This document shows positions 17,746 to 26,480 of a stretch of 64,000 nt of DNA, piece by piece. The translations under genes and the position numbers were made by a program. The stretch is from Methanomicrobium antiquum. Its GTDB lineage: Archaea; Halobacteriota; Methanomicrobia; Methanomicrobiales; Methanomicrobiaceae. The notes under the pieces are model-generated. The model had not been told where the DNA came from and searched no databases. It worked only from the letters and a program-made list of their open reading frames with translations. Each line of letters begins with the position of its first letter. The first letter of the stretch is position 1. Location: assembly GCF_029633915.1 (NCBI RefSeq), contig NZ_CP091092.1, positions 186,001 to 250,000 on the forward strand, written 5' to 3'.

Positions 17746-18545
17746 TATTCTGTTAAACTCCTGTTTTTATAGCATCCAAGCTCTTTTATGCCGGTAATCT
17801 TTTTCAGATTTTTCACCATGTCCTGCCATCCTCTGTCTGTTTCAAAGTCAATGAAAAAGACATATCTTCCGATACCCTCTTTTGAAGGTCTGGATTCAAT
17901 TCTTGTAAGATTTATCCCGTTTTTTGCAAAAATCTCCAGAATTCCATATAATAGGCCGGGACGATTTTCTTTTGGAATGATGACAATACTGCATTTATCT
18001 GGCTTGTCCGGTAAAATAATGCCGGATGAAATTTCAAGAAATCTTGTTATATTGTTTTGAGAATTCTGTATATCTTTTTTTAGAAGAGGCAGGTTATATA
18101 ACTTCGCCGCACTCTCGGTGGTAACTGCCGCAGAATTTAAAGCTTTTTTTGCCTCTTTTGCACTCTGTGAATTACTGCTTGTGTGAATTATGCTGATATC
18201 TCTAAGACTTCGAAGAAATTCACATGCCTGTTCATGCGACTGTGGATGAGTGTATACAACCTCTATCTCATCAAAGCCATATTCGGATGCAAAAAAATGC
18301 CTGATTGGCATGTAATACTCTGCTGTAATCTTACAGTCAGTCTGCATAAGGCCGTCAAGTGTCTCGCCAACTCCTCCTGCTTCACTGTTTTCAACCGGAA
18401 CAATCCCTCTTATTTGATTTTCTGTTACTGAAACAAAGACATCATGGATAGTAGAGCAGAGTAAAATCTCTTCATCAGCCTCTTTTATTTTTTCTGCAAG
18501 CTCACATGAGAATGTGCCTCTTGGTCCAAGCACTGCAAGAGTCAT
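17745..18545 (-). CDS. pheA: Prephenate dehydratase with ACT domain
   Basis: 266 residues. Converts prephenate to phenylpyruvate for phenylalanine. The catalytic PDT domain starts with LGPRGTFSCELA and includes PVENSEAGGVGETLDGL and the characteristic TRFLEI block near residue 190. A C-terminal ACT domain (CSIVIIPKENRPGLLYGILEIFAKNGINLTRIESRP is the region, about residues 200-240) provides phenylalanine feedback control in this family. There is no fused chorismate mutase, in contrast to enteric PheA, and no separate chorismate mutase is seen in the operon. It overlaps tyrA by 4 bases. Confidence 0.95.
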   Translation of the reverse strand: MTLAVLGPRGTFSCELAEKIKEADEEILLCSTIHDVFVSVTENQIRGIVPVENSEAGGVGETLDGLMQTDCKITAEYYMPIRHFFASEYGFDEIEVVYTHPQSHEQACEFLRSLRDISIIHTSSNSQSAKEAKKALNSAAVTTESAAKLYNLPLLKKDIQNSQNNITRFLEISSGIILPDKPDKCSIVIIPKENRPGLLYGILEIFAKNGINLTRIESRPSKEGIGRYVFFIDFETDRGWQDMVKNLKKITGIKELGCYKNRSLTE

Positions 18546-19381
18546 TTTCTCTTCACCATAGCTTCTATCAAAAGGTCTGTATCTTCTGTTGCTCTTGGGA
18601 TGTAGGATTCAAAGGCTTTGGTATTTTTGCTGAAAAATTCACCAAATTTCTCTTTGTCTTTAGACATTACAATCTCTCTTAATTTTTCAACAGATTCTGA
18701 GAATGAACAAATTATCTTTTCATTCTCAGGATTCATCTGAAGAATGTCTGCATATAAAGATGCGTCCTGCCCAAGTATTCTCCCGATTAATCCCATCTCC
18801 ATTCTGTATACCGGACTCATAACCGGGATGAGTGTTTCAAGTGGAATTTGTGTGTTTCTTATCGTCTCTGCAATTGAAAGGGTTGTGAAATGAACAAGCC
18901 CCTGGACAACAGACATTACTTTGTCATGCTCTTCAGGATCCATTTCACATATCGCCGCACCTTCACCTCTGAAAATTGAAAAGAGCATCTCTTTTGTCTT
19001 TTCATCACAGCGTTTTGGCGATGCAATAATTGTCTGGCCTTTTATTCCTGAAACAGAAGGGCCAAACATCGGGTGAAGACCGATTACTTTTGCAGATGAT
19101 TTAAGCATTGCATCAACAGGAGCTTTTTTGACTGATGTAAAATCGCAGAGAAGTTGTTCATTTGTCATAATCGGTGCAATCTCTTCTATTACTCTGACAG
19201 TATCGTGGATTGGAACAGAAACAATGACGATATCACACATTGCCGCAATATCCTCGTTTTTTATAGGAGTGTTTCTGCCCGAACATATGACCTCAAAGCC
19301 AGCTCTTTCAAAAACCCCTGAGAAGAGTCGGCCCATTCCGCCAAAACCGCCGATTATTCCTGCAACAATTCCGCTGTTCAT
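18542..19381 (-). CDS. tyrA: Prephenate dehydrogenase
   Basis: 279 residues. NAD(P)-dependent oxidative decarboxylation of prephenate to 4-hydroxyphenylpyruvate for tyrosine. The N-terminus has a Rossmann dinucleotide loop IIGGFGGMGRLF; the substrate region shows the conserved GLHPMFGPSV. The C-terminal helical domain is shortened relative to bacterial enzymes, as usual for archaeal members. Some archaeal TyrA proteins are fused to chorismate mutase or ACT domains; no such extension is present here. It starts 6 bases after the end of aroB' and overlaps pheA by 4 bases. Confidence 0.92.
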   Translation of the reverse strand: MNSGIVAGIIGGFGGMGRLFSGVFERAGFEVICSGRNTPIKNEDIAAMCDIVIVSVPIHDTVRVIEEIAPIMTNEQLLCDFTSVKKAPVDAMLKSSAKVIGLHPMFGPSVSGIKGQTIIASPKRCDEKTKEMLFSIFRGEGAAICEMDPEEHDKVMSVVQGLVHFTTLSIAETIRNTQIPLETLIPVMSPVYRMEMGLIGRILGQDASLYADILQMNPENEKIICSFSESVEKLREIVMSKDKEKFGEFFSKNTKAFESYIPRATEDTDLLIEAMVKRK

Positions 19382-19387
19382 AAAAAA

Positions 19388-20377
19388 TCATTTCTCAAGT
19401 ATGGTCTCTTTTATCGCATGGCCGAAGTGGCGTCCGCCGGATTCAATCCGTCCAAGCACCTTATCACCTGGTTTTAAGTCAACAACTGAAACTGCCTTTT
19501 TGTCTTCTTTAACAAGCCTTATTGTCTCAGCGTTTTGAAGAACAAGTGACAATGTATTTCCATTGGATTCTGCTTCAATTAAAAGAAGCGGCCTTCTTTC
19601 AATCTTGACTCTTCCAACCGTAGCTTCGGTTGTTTTTCCATCTGCATCTGCAATTAATACACGGTCGCCTGATTTTATCTCTGAGAGATATGAGGTTTTT
19701 CTGTCAGCCATCATGGCGTATGCATGGACTGCGCCGGCGTTTACCCGAAACGGCCTTGGAGCAACATATGGGTTTTCTAGAGTTTCTGCATGCACTAATA
19801 GGAATGATGAGGATGTATTGCCAATAACCATGCCTTCACCGTCATGCATCAGAGAGCATGTATCAACACACACCCTGTCACCCATGCCTGCCGGCGACAC
19901 AGACTTTATGGTAAATACTGAAAGCTCCATCTCCCCTGATGTTTCTTTCACAAGCTTTGATACTGCCTTAATCTCTTTTGGATCTTTGCTTTTCAGAACA
20001 ATTCCAAAAACACCCTTTTCTAAGACTCCAAGTGCCATTGCCGCCTCTTTTTCATTTTCCACACCGGCAATTATTCTGTCTGACTGAGCAACTAAGTTTT
20101 CTAAGGGAATTACTGTCCAGTCAGTGGTTGTTACTATGACGTATCCTTTTTTTGAGAGGCTTACAGCAGAATCCTCGGATTTTTTGTCTTTTATTTCAAT
20201 CTCAAATACGTCCTTTCCAATGATGAGGTCGCCGTTTTTTCCAATTGTTTTTATACGCCCAAGTTTTCTGATTTTTTCACCGTCATCAGTTATTATTGCA
20301 TCAGCGCCGCTTTCTATAGCAGTTGTTGCGGCATCCTTATCGTAGTCACGAAGATCTACCCAGAATTCTTTCTTCAT
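19388..20377 (-). CDS. aroB': 3-dehydroquinate synthase II (archaeal AroB')
   Basis: 329 residues. Archaeal enzyme that deaminates and cyclises 2-amino-3,7-dideoxy-D-threo-hept-6-ulosonate to 3-dehydroquinate with NAD, replacing DAHP-based AroB. The N-terminus KKEFWVDLRDYDK and the conserved blocks VCVDTCSLMHDGEGMVIGN, FRVNAGAVHAYAMM, YLSEIKSGDRVLIAD and GRHFGHA mark the family. It lies between the two ADH-synthase paralogues and tyrA, with 159 bases of AT-rich DNA upstream. Confidence 0.95.
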   Translation of the reverse strand: MKKEFWVDLRDYDKDAATTAIESGADAIITDDGEKIRKLGRIKTIGKNGDLIIGKDVFEIEIKDKKSEDSAVSLSKKGYVIVTTTDWTVIPLENLVAQSDRIIAGVENEKEAAMALGVLEKGVFGIVLKSKDPKEIKAVSKLVKETSGEMELSVFTIKSVSPAGMGDRVCVDTCSLMHDGEGMVIGNTSSSFLLVHAETLENPYVAPRPFRVNAGAVHAYAMMADRKTSYLSEIKSGDRVLIADADGKTTEATVGRVKIERRPLLLIEAESNGNTLSLVLQNAETIRLVKEDKKAVSVVDLKPGDKVLGRIESGGRHFGHAIKETILEK

Positions 20378-20536
20378 ATTTTTTCCATTTTCATCTTAAA
20401 TCTTAAATCACAAATCAAATACCTGAATTCTCAGATCAATACTCATAGATCCAGAATTAAAAAGTCAGATCTGCACAATCCTGATTTGAAATTCAGATTT
20501 TTTTAAAATCTCAACTTCAAACATGACCTTTTCTTT

Positions 20537-21316
20537 CTATTTTCTGAGTGCGTCTTTTGGACTTTTATCTTCGTGGACGACACTGCATAATGCTCTTATG
20601 AATTCCTTTGGATTTTCTCTTTGAAATGAATTTCTTCCAAGAGCAACGCCTGCACATCCCGCTTTAACTGCATCACGGACACTTTTTAATGTCTCTATGT
20701 CATCTCCTTTCTCTCCGCCTGCGACAATTACAGGAACTGAGCATGCTGAAGTGATTTTTTTGAATGTTTCAGGGTCTCCGGTGTAAGATGTCTTTATTAT
20801 ATCTGCTCCAATTTCCTCTGCAACTCTTACACAGTGGCCTATTGCAACAGGAGACCGCGGGTCGATTCCTTCTCCTCTCGGGTAAATCATGATAAGAAGA
20901 GGCATTCCCCATTTAGTGCATTCCTTTGATATTCTCCCTGCCTCTTCAATCATCTTTGACTCCTGCGGTGCACCTAAATTAATGTGAATTGAGACTGCAT
21001 CGGCGCCAAGCGCAATTGCCTCTTCAACCGAACATACAATCACCTTGTCGTTTGGGTCGGGATTTAAGGCGGTGCTTGCAGACAGATGCACAATAAGCCC
21101 GATATCGCGGCCGTGCTTTCTGTGGCCTGCCTTTACCATTCCTTTATGAAGAACAATCGCATTTGCACCTCCGTCTGAGATTTCGCCGATAATTTTTGGC
21201 ATATCTCCAAGCCCTTCAATCTGTCCAAGAGTAAATCCGTGATCCATCGGAATAATTACCGTTCTTCCGGTGTTTCTGTTCATTATACGCTCAAGTCTTA
21301 TTGCTTTTCCAATCAT
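20537..21316 (-). CDS. aroA': 2-amino-3,7-dideoxy-D-threo-hept-6-ulosonate (ADH) synthase
   Basis: 259 residues, class I aldolase fold. Condenses L-aspartate semialdehyde with 6-deoxy-5-ketofructose 1-phosphate in the archaeal route to 3-dehydroquinate. The catalytic residues known for the family are in place: Asp in IPMDHG (about residue 25), Tyr in MIYPRGEG and the Schiff-base Lys in DIIKTSYTGD. The segment VLHKGMVKAGHRKHGRDIGLI matches canonical ADH synthases better than the paralogue just upstream does. It follows that paralogue by 29 bases. Confidence 0.9.
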   Translation of the reverse strand: MIGKAIRLERIMNRNTGRTVIIPMDHGFTLGQIEGLGDMPKIIGEISDGGANAIVLHKGMVKAGHRKHGRDIGLIVHLSASTALNPDPNDKVIVCSVEEAIALGADAVSIHINLGAPQESKMIEEAGRISKECTKWGMPLLIMIYPRGEGIDPRSPVAIGHCVRVAEEIGADIIKTSYTGDPETFKKITSACSVPVIVAGGEKGDDIETLKSVRDAVKAGCAGVALGRNSFQRENPKEFIRALCSVVHEDKSPKDALRK

Positions 21317-21345
21317 TTCGAAAACCTGTCCTCAAATTTATTTTT

Positions 21346-22143
21346 TTAATCTCCGTTTTTTAAAATTTCAATTGCCTCTTGTGCCGTTCTTCTTTCATGA
21401 ACTATCATGCAAGCCGCTCTAACGAATTTATCGGGGTATTTGTGCTGGAATGCATTTCTTCCAATTGAAACACCGGCGGCGCCGCCCTGCATTGCACCTT
21501 CAATTAACTCCATTGTTGAAAGGATGTCTGTTTTAGAGCCTCCGGCGATTACAACCGGCACATGGCATCCTTGTGTTACTTCCTTAAATGAATCAGGGTC
21601 TCCTGTGTAAATCGTTTTTATGATATCTGCTCCAAGCTCTGATCCCACACGTGCGGCAAGTTTTACTGATTCTGTTAAGTTATCACCGTTTATCTTTTTG
21701 CCTCTCGGATACATCATCGCAAGAAGAGGCATACCCCATTCAATGCATTCTATTGCGACGTTTCCTAGGTCGGATAACATATTGGCCTCGTTTTCCGCCC
21801 CTATGTTGACGTGGATAGATACACCGTCAGCACCCATTTTAAGTGCGTTTTGGACTGTGTTTATCATGACTTTGTTGTTTGGATCAGGCCCTAAGTCAGT
21901 GCTTGCTGAAAGATGCAGGATAAGTCCGATATCCGGCCCTCCCTTTCTGTGTCCGTGCATTGCAAGTCCCATATGACCGATTACTGCATTTGCACCGCCC
22001 TTTGCCACAAGGTCAACACTTCTTTCAAGGTCGATTAATCCTGGAATCGGCCCGCTCGATACTCCGTGATCCATTGGGACGATTACTGTCGTTGATGTAT
22101 CACGCTTCATTATACGTTCAAGTCTTATCTCTTTTCCTCGCAT
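21346..22143 (-). CDS. ADH synthase / class I aldolase paralogue
   Basis: 265 residues, clearly homologous over its whole length to the following gene. It retains PMDHG, MMYPRGKK and DIIKTIYTGD, so aldolase chemistry is expected, but the HKG block is replaced by GHMGLAMHGHRKGGPD. It could be a second ADH synthase, or the 6-deoxy-5-ketofructose 1-phosphate synthase that makes the other substrate, which is a homologous aldolase in methanogens. It is the promoter-proximal gene of the aromatic operon. Confidence 0.85.
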   Translation of the reverse strand: MRGKEIRLERIMKRDTSTTVIVPMDHGVSSGPIPGLIDLERSVDLVAKGGANAVIGHMGLAMHGHRKGGPDIGLILHLSASTDLGPDPNNKVMINTVQNALKMGADGVSIHVNIGAENEANMLSDLGNVAIECIEWGMPLLAMMYPRGKKINGDNLTESVKLAARVGSELGADIIKTIYTGDPDSFKEVTQGCHVPVVIAGGSKTDILSTMELIEGAMQGGAAGVSIGRNAFQHKYPDKFVRAACMIVHERRTAQEAIEILKNGD

Positions 22144-22714
22144 TTTAACTCTCTTTATTTTCTTTTTTTATGATTTTTTCATCCGGTTTGGATGCTGATT
22201 AATTTGGATGCTAATTTTGGGTTTGTTTTTTTTGTTTCTTTTTCGGATGCTATTTTAGAATTTTAAAAATTTTAACTGAGATTTAAGTAAAATTACAGAG
22301 TTTTCACTGCACCAAAAAGCTTCCCTCTAAAAAGTCAGGCAATTTATAGAAAAATCAATCTGGTGCAGAAAAACTACTGTCTAAACCAGAACTGATAGCT
22401 AAAGTAATAGCTAAAGTTAAAGAAAAAGTCAAAGCAGTGATAAACAAAAGACTCTGATGCCGTTTTGCATGATAGTTCTTTTTGATTCGTGCTTTTATGA
22501 CTGCATGGTACATGGCAAAGGCTAAGAGGGCATTTCTGCATCATATGCCTGCTTTCACCACACATAATTATTTAAATGTGTGTTATTGGTAATAAAGCTA
22601 TACACATGCGTGTACACATACATGGTGAGCAAAGGAATTTGTGGAAAAGAAATTTATTAAAATGTGGATAAAAAACGGAGAAATCTTTTATCTGCAATTT
22701 ATTCTTATTAAGTC
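22144..22714. other. Intergenic region upstream of the aromatic operon
   Basis: 571 AT-rich bases. Apart from the inverted repeat and TATA-like box at 22307-22368 I see no gene: a 63-codon frame inside it has no ribosome binding site and an unnatural composition. Confidence 0.5.
22307..22368 (-). promoter_or_regulatory. Inverted repeat flanking a TATA-like box upstream of the aromatic operon
   Basis: CTGCACCA (22307-22314) and TGGTGCAG (22361-22368) form a perfect 8-bp inverted repeat, extended by GTTTT/AAAAC on the outside. Between the arms the minus strand reads CTATAAATT (22349-22341), a good TATA box for the operon that starts at 22143. A dimeric regulator could bind across the promoter. 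No other gene-like signal is seen in 22144-22714. Confidence 0.4.
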
Positions 22715-24007
22715 TTAAAAAGCACCTGATTTTTGAATTTTATCTATTTTCAAAACCAGAGATGCCAGTGCAAAGATTAAAATTCCGTTAATTATGAGTA
22801 TTGCGGCGATTACTTCACCGGGCACGATTCCGGGCATAAACATTGAAGCACCAAATCCGATGGATACAAAATTCAGGACTGTCTGAATAATAACCAGATT
22901 TTTGAGAACAGGTGGAAGAGGTTCTGATATCACCTTTGAACGCCTCCCCTTAATTCCGGCTGATATGGCAGGGCCAAACCGCTTTAGAAGAAGTATAACA
23001 CCACCCGCGATATTTAATACACCTATTAATTCCTGAAGTATTCCTGTAAGAATCCCCGGTACCAGGCATGAGAAAATTCCTATTGTGGCAAATACTACTC
23101 CGATTATCATTAAAAGCCAGGAACGCTGAAATTGCCCTGCAGGAGTTTCGCCAAGGGCAAGCATCTGAATTGCCATTACAACCATCAAAAGACCGAGTTG
23201 TCCGTCAGGGGAGAATGGAATTAATCCTGTACTAACCGGAAATAATAAAAATCCAAGAAGTAAAAGCAAAAATCCAACCGGAATTATAACTGCAACCGAA
23301 AGCGGGATTTCAGCCTCGGAAAAAACACCGCTTTTTCTCTTAAATTCACTGTTTTCATCAGATATTTTTATTTCCTGAATCTCTTTTTTGTATTTTATGT
23401 TCGTTTTGTGTATGCAGACTGCAAGGTAAAAATATGATAGTCCGTATATCAGGAGCATAACAGCAGTAAGTGTGTCTGTTGTAAATAATGGAAAAAGTGT
23501 TATAAATCCAAGCACGGCTGATAAGAAATATACAAGGGCTGATGAAAGAGTCAGATGCCTAAGCACTCCTGAAACATTAATCCAGATTTTTGCTTTTTCT
23601 TTTGATATGAAAAGCTGAAGAAGAAGTGCAATTCCGCCTGTAAAAAGTAATAATCCTGCAAGAATCCTTACCATATTCGAGAGGTATCCGGGGATGAAGC
23701 ACGCTGTCATCCCTATGGCGGCTGTGAAAATTCCGAGGATTATTAAAATCCATGAGCGCTTAAAATCACCAAAAGGTGTTCTTCCAAGCGCAATTATCTG
23801 AAGGGATACAATTACAAGAAACAGACCGTAAGTGCTGTCAGGAGTATATGGTAGTTCGCCTGTATGAATTTTAAAAAGAAGTGCTCCGAAAAGAAGCATC
23901 ATTATACCAAAGACAAAAAGAACAATCACCTCAAATGAGATTTCAGGCGATGTTATGTGGTTTCCATTTTCTTTTTCAGCCTCTGCCGAACTAATTTTTT
24001 TTCCCAA
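22715..24007 (-). CDS. Multi-span membrane protein with internal duplication
   Basis: About 430 residues with roughly twelve hydrophobic segments. The start is taken at TTG 24007, which has GGAGG seven bases upstream; an ATG at 24034 has no such site. The protein is built of two homologous halves: PYTPDSTYGLFLVIVSLQ with ALGRTPFGDFKRSWILIILG in the first is repeated as PFSPDGQLGLLMVVMAIQ with ALGETPAGQFQRSWLLMIIG in the second, separated by a cytoplasmic KEIQEIK-type loop. Each half ends in a C-[FL]-[IV]-PG motif. The helix pairs are reminiscent of DUF308-like proteins but the RSW motif is not something I can place. Function unknown. Confidence 0.7.
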   Translation of the reverse strand: MGKKISSAEAEKENGNHITSPEISFEVIVLFVFGIMMLLFGALLFKIHTGELPYTPDSTYGLFLVIVSLQIIALGRTPFGDFKRSWILIILGIFTAAIGMTACFIPGYLSNMVRILAGLLLFTGGIALLLQLFISKEKAKIWINVSGVLRHLTLSSALVYFLSAVLGFITLFPLFTTDTLTAVMLLIYGLSYFYLAVCIHKTNIKYKKEIQEIKISDENSEFKRKSGVFSEAEIPLSVAVIIPVGFLLLLLGFLLFPVSTGLIPFSPDGQLGLLMVVMAIQMLALGETPAGQFQRSWLLMIIGVVFATIGIFSCLVPGILTGILQELIGVLNIAGGVILLLKRFGPAISAGIKGRRSKVISEPLPPVLKNLVIIQTVLNFVSIGFGASMFMPGIVPGEVIAAILIINGILIFALASLVLKIDKIQKSGAF

Positions 24008-24275
24008 TCCGATTCCTCCGTGTGTATAGTGCATATATACTACAGAAAAAGTAATTTTTCTTTTCCTTTTTTTCAGTATTTATCTCTGAATTTAATTATG
24101 ATTTATATGTTGTTGTTTATAATGTGCAAATTATGTAGATATATTTTTAAAGTCTGTTTGTTGCTTTTAAAGACAGAATTGGTAAATAAAGAAGATAATA
24201 TAGTAAATTAAAGAAATTAAAGAAAATAAAAAAAAGAAAATAAAGAAAAGTAAGAAAAAAAAGGTTCTTCGTCAG

Positions 24276-24321
24276 ATCGTGTGGGTAGTTATTACAACTT
24301 CTACTGAATCACACGATTTTT
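24276..24321 (+). other. Hairpin followed by a T run
   Basis: ATCGTGTG (24276-24283) pairs with CACACGAT (24310-24317) across a 26-base loop and is followed by TTTTT. It could end a small transcript or be part of one. Confidence 0.35.
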
Positions 24322-24601
24322 CAGCAGGATTATAACGCATTCCTTAATCTAACTGATCAATTTCCTGGGATTTCTGGCTGAATTGCTGATCCAACTTATT
24401 AAATATCACTCATTCAAAACAGCGAAGAGCCAAAAAAAATTTGAGAATAAAAAATATGATAAAACACAGGACAGTACAAATATGATAAAAGAAAGAAAAA
24501 ATGAAAGTTTTGTGGTTATAGGTTTGGTTATCAGGGAGATATTTTCCAAATAGTCTCCCTGTTTAGGATTGGATGTTGGTTTTTCAGGTTTTTTTAGGGT
24601 T

Positions 24602-24662
24602 GGTTTTAATTTTTTGGTTTTAATTTTTGGTTTTAATTTTTGGTTTTAATTTTTGGTTTTAA
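24602..24662 (+). repeat. 13-bp tandem repeat (GGTTTTAATTTTT)
   Basis: Four complete and one partial copy of GGTTTTAATTTTT, the first with one extra T. Simple minisatellite in the gene-free region. Confidence 0.8.
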
Positions 24663-24779
24663 CCTTTTTTTGGTGTTTGATTTTTTTATTCTTTTTTATT
24701 CTTTTTGTGTCTGGTTAGGAGTATACTTTGGTCTTTATTCTGGTCATCTATTTTTTATGAAAGATTTATTCAACCTGCA

Positions 24780-24862
24780 TTTAATATGAAAACGTTCCTG
24801 AAATTATATTTCATACAAGTTTTCTTACAAAGTTACAAAGTTAAAAAGTAACTTTTATGCAG
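24780..24862. repeat. Degenerate palindromic intergenic element, copy F
   Basis: Contains GAAATTATATTTCAT as in copy E at 48366 and a broken AGTTAC/GTAACTTT arm pair, preceded by GAAAACGTTC. Several positions are mutated relative to the clear copies. Confidence 0.4.
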
Positions 24863-25058
24863 ATATAATTCCGGTTTTGTGGTAGTATCCGGGTTTTTCA
24901 GGAGTTCTTCTGGAGATTTCCAATGATTTTAAACTGGCAATTCTGACAGAAAATGTATATTCTGCCTGAATATCTTCGAGATGCTAAAGAAAACCTCAAA
25001 TTCCCCGATAATTTTATCTGGCTTAATTATCTGAAATTAGCGAATGGTTTCACCTTTA

Positions 25059-25098
25059 ACACTCTGAATAATAATTTCTCCGGTGCATATATAAATGA
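25059..25098 (+). repeat. 40-bp direct repeat, first copy
   Basis: Identical over 40 bases to 25634-25673. It contains a CATATATAAA TATA-like box near its 3' end. Weaker similarity continues on both sides (AGCGAAT upstream, ATATAAC and ACCGG downstream), so the duplicated unit is about 100 bp. Confidence 0.85.
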
Positions 25099-25251
25099 GT
25101 AAAATGTTTCGCATACATGAATATAACCGGATGGTTAAACCGGACAAGAAAATGAAAAGAGGATAAAATGGAATTAAATAAATAGATATGGGAAAAAAAA
25201 TTAAAAAAATTGTAAAATTCAGATTTTATAACTGATATTTATCATAAAAAA

Positions 25252-25290
25252 AACGTTGATGAAAGATATTTTCATTAACGTTTTTTCGGA
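25252..25290. repeat. Hairpin element with A/T-run flanks
   Basis: AAAAAACGTT-ATGAAA pairs with TTTCAT-AACGTTTTTT around a short loop. It has the same ATGAAA/TTTCAT and ACGTTTTTT parts as the palindromic element family but lacks the GTTAC hairpin. Confidence 0.6.
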
Positions 25291-25633
25291 ATGTTTTCTC
25301 TAAAATGTTTTTTTTGATTTTTTGGATTTTTTTGGATATTCTCTCAATTAAATTTTCAACTGGCTTAATCAAACCTGACTTTCACATGGATATTTTGAAT
25401 TTTGTCTGATTCTGGGCTTGTCGTGTTAACCAGAATTTTTTGGAGTTCTTCGTCTGCACTGTATGATGAAGGATGCTATCTGAAATTGTCGTTTCGGCCA
25501 GGGGTTAATTTTATTTAGGAGGTTTTTGGAATGCTTTTTTATATGAAACAATTGTTTCATGTCTTTTTGAAATGCCATGAAAAAACCCGCTTAACTTTTT
25601 GGTTTTATCAGAATAAGCGAATTGTTTTTTCTG

Positions 25634-25673
25634 ACACTCTGAATAATAATTTCTCCGGTGCATATATAAATGA
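25634..25673 (+). repeat. 40-bp direct repeat, second copy
   Basis: Exact copy of 25059-25098 at 575 bases distance, again with the TATA-like box. The DNA after it differs from that after the first copy except for short ATATAAC and AACCGG blocks. Confidence 0.85.
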
Positions 25674-25786
25674 ATTAAATGCTTAGGATACGAGGATATA
25701 ACAAACCGGTTATATGGATGAAGTAAACAGATGCACTTTTAGTTTTTTTTATTTTCGTCAGATCTGTAATTCCATCATTTTTGTTC

Positions 25787-26407
25787 TCAATAGAATCCTG
25801 TTACAGAAACTATGTAGTAAATCCCGAATATTACCAAAAATACACCACATCCTGATATAATTTTTCTGTAAATTCTCTCCGGCATTATTGTCCTTCCCTT
25901 TGAAATACCTAAAGAGACAAAAGAAAACCATAAAAAATCTGCAAGCCAGTGTCCTGCCAAAAATGCTCCGGCCATTAAAATACCTCCTTTTATTCCGTCA
26001 AGCAAAAATCCGCTTCCAATTGTAAGCCACCATAGCCAGAAATAGGGATTTGCCGCAGAAGTGATTATCCCTGCGGCGATGGGGCTTTTTGAAACCCTTC
26101 CACCTGAAACATTAAATGGAGCGTTAAATCCCTCTTTTATATTTAATATTCCAAAAAAAAGAAGTGCAGTTCCCCCTGTTAGTGCAATTATTTTTGTGTA
26201 TGAAGAAAATAGTCCCGAAAGTCCGAATATGATTACAATAGCAAAAAAAGCTTCTATTGCCATATGCCCCAGTGTGATTTCAGGCCCTGCTGTCCACCCT
26301 TTTTCAATCGATGATCTGATTGTGGCTATAAGTGTAGGTCCGGGGGCAAGAGCGCCTGTAAGTCCGATTAGAAATGAAAAAACAAAAAATTCCGAGATGG
26401 TAAACAT
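25787..26407 (-). CDS. LysE-family amino-acid exporter
   Basis: About 206 residues with six hydrophobic segments. The N-terminus FLIGLTGALAPGPTLIATIRSSIEKGW carries the APGP signature of the LysE/RhtB translocator superfamily, and LGHMAIEAFF and SAANPYFWLWW (the ANPK/Y-type motif) follow. The family exports amino acids or related metabolites. The longest frame begins with TTG at 26452, but its first 15 codons are polar and overlap a TATA-like GATATATAC; the ATG at 26407 directly before the first helix is preferred. Substrate unknown. Confidence 0.8.
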   Translation of the reverse strand: MFTISEFFVFSFLIGLTGALAPGPTLIATIRSSIEKGWTAGPEITLGHMAIEAFFAIVIIFGLSGLFSSYTKIIALTGGTALLFFGILNIKEGFNAPFNVSGGRVSKSPIAAGIITSAANPYFWLWWLTIGSGFLLDGIKGGILMAGAFLAGHWLADFLWFSFVSLGISKGRTIMPERIYRKIISGCGVFLVIFGIYYIVSVTGFY

Positions 26408-26480
26408 TTGTTGTATTGATGTATATATCTTATATTGCTTAATCTCCTGCAAAAGATAAAATTACCGAAAATTTAAGAAT

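Larger units (their letters stand above)
24035..25786. other. 1.75-kb gene-free region rich in repeats
   Basis: No convincing coding frame on either strand. It contains a hairpin followed by TTTT at 24276-24321, a 13-bp tandem repeat at 24602-24662, a degenerate palindromic element at 24780-24862, a perfect-looking A/T-flanked hairpin at 25252-25290, another ATGAAA/TTTCAT palindrome at 25541-25582, and two copies of a 40-bp direct repeat (25059-25098 and 25634-25673) each holding a TATA-like CATATATAAA. Small non-coding RNAs are possible. Confidence 0.6.

Noticed and set aside
14149-20345. Long plus-strand frames opposite the aromatic operon
   Set aside because: They are complements of conserved aro, pheA and tyrA coding sequence and show no independent start signals.
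22374-22565. 63-codon minus-strand frame upstream of the aromatic operon
   Set aside because: No ribosome binding site, Cys/His/Phe-rich composition unlike real proteins here, and it partly covers the promoter-like inverted repeat.
24602-24662. CRISPR-like repeats
   Set aside because: Units of 13 bp follow each other without spacers; this is a simple tandem repeat.
24035-25786. tRNA or rRNA genes in the large gene-free region
   Set aside because: No cloverleaf with a GTTC-type T loop and matching acceptor stem was seen; hairpins there are simple palindromes.
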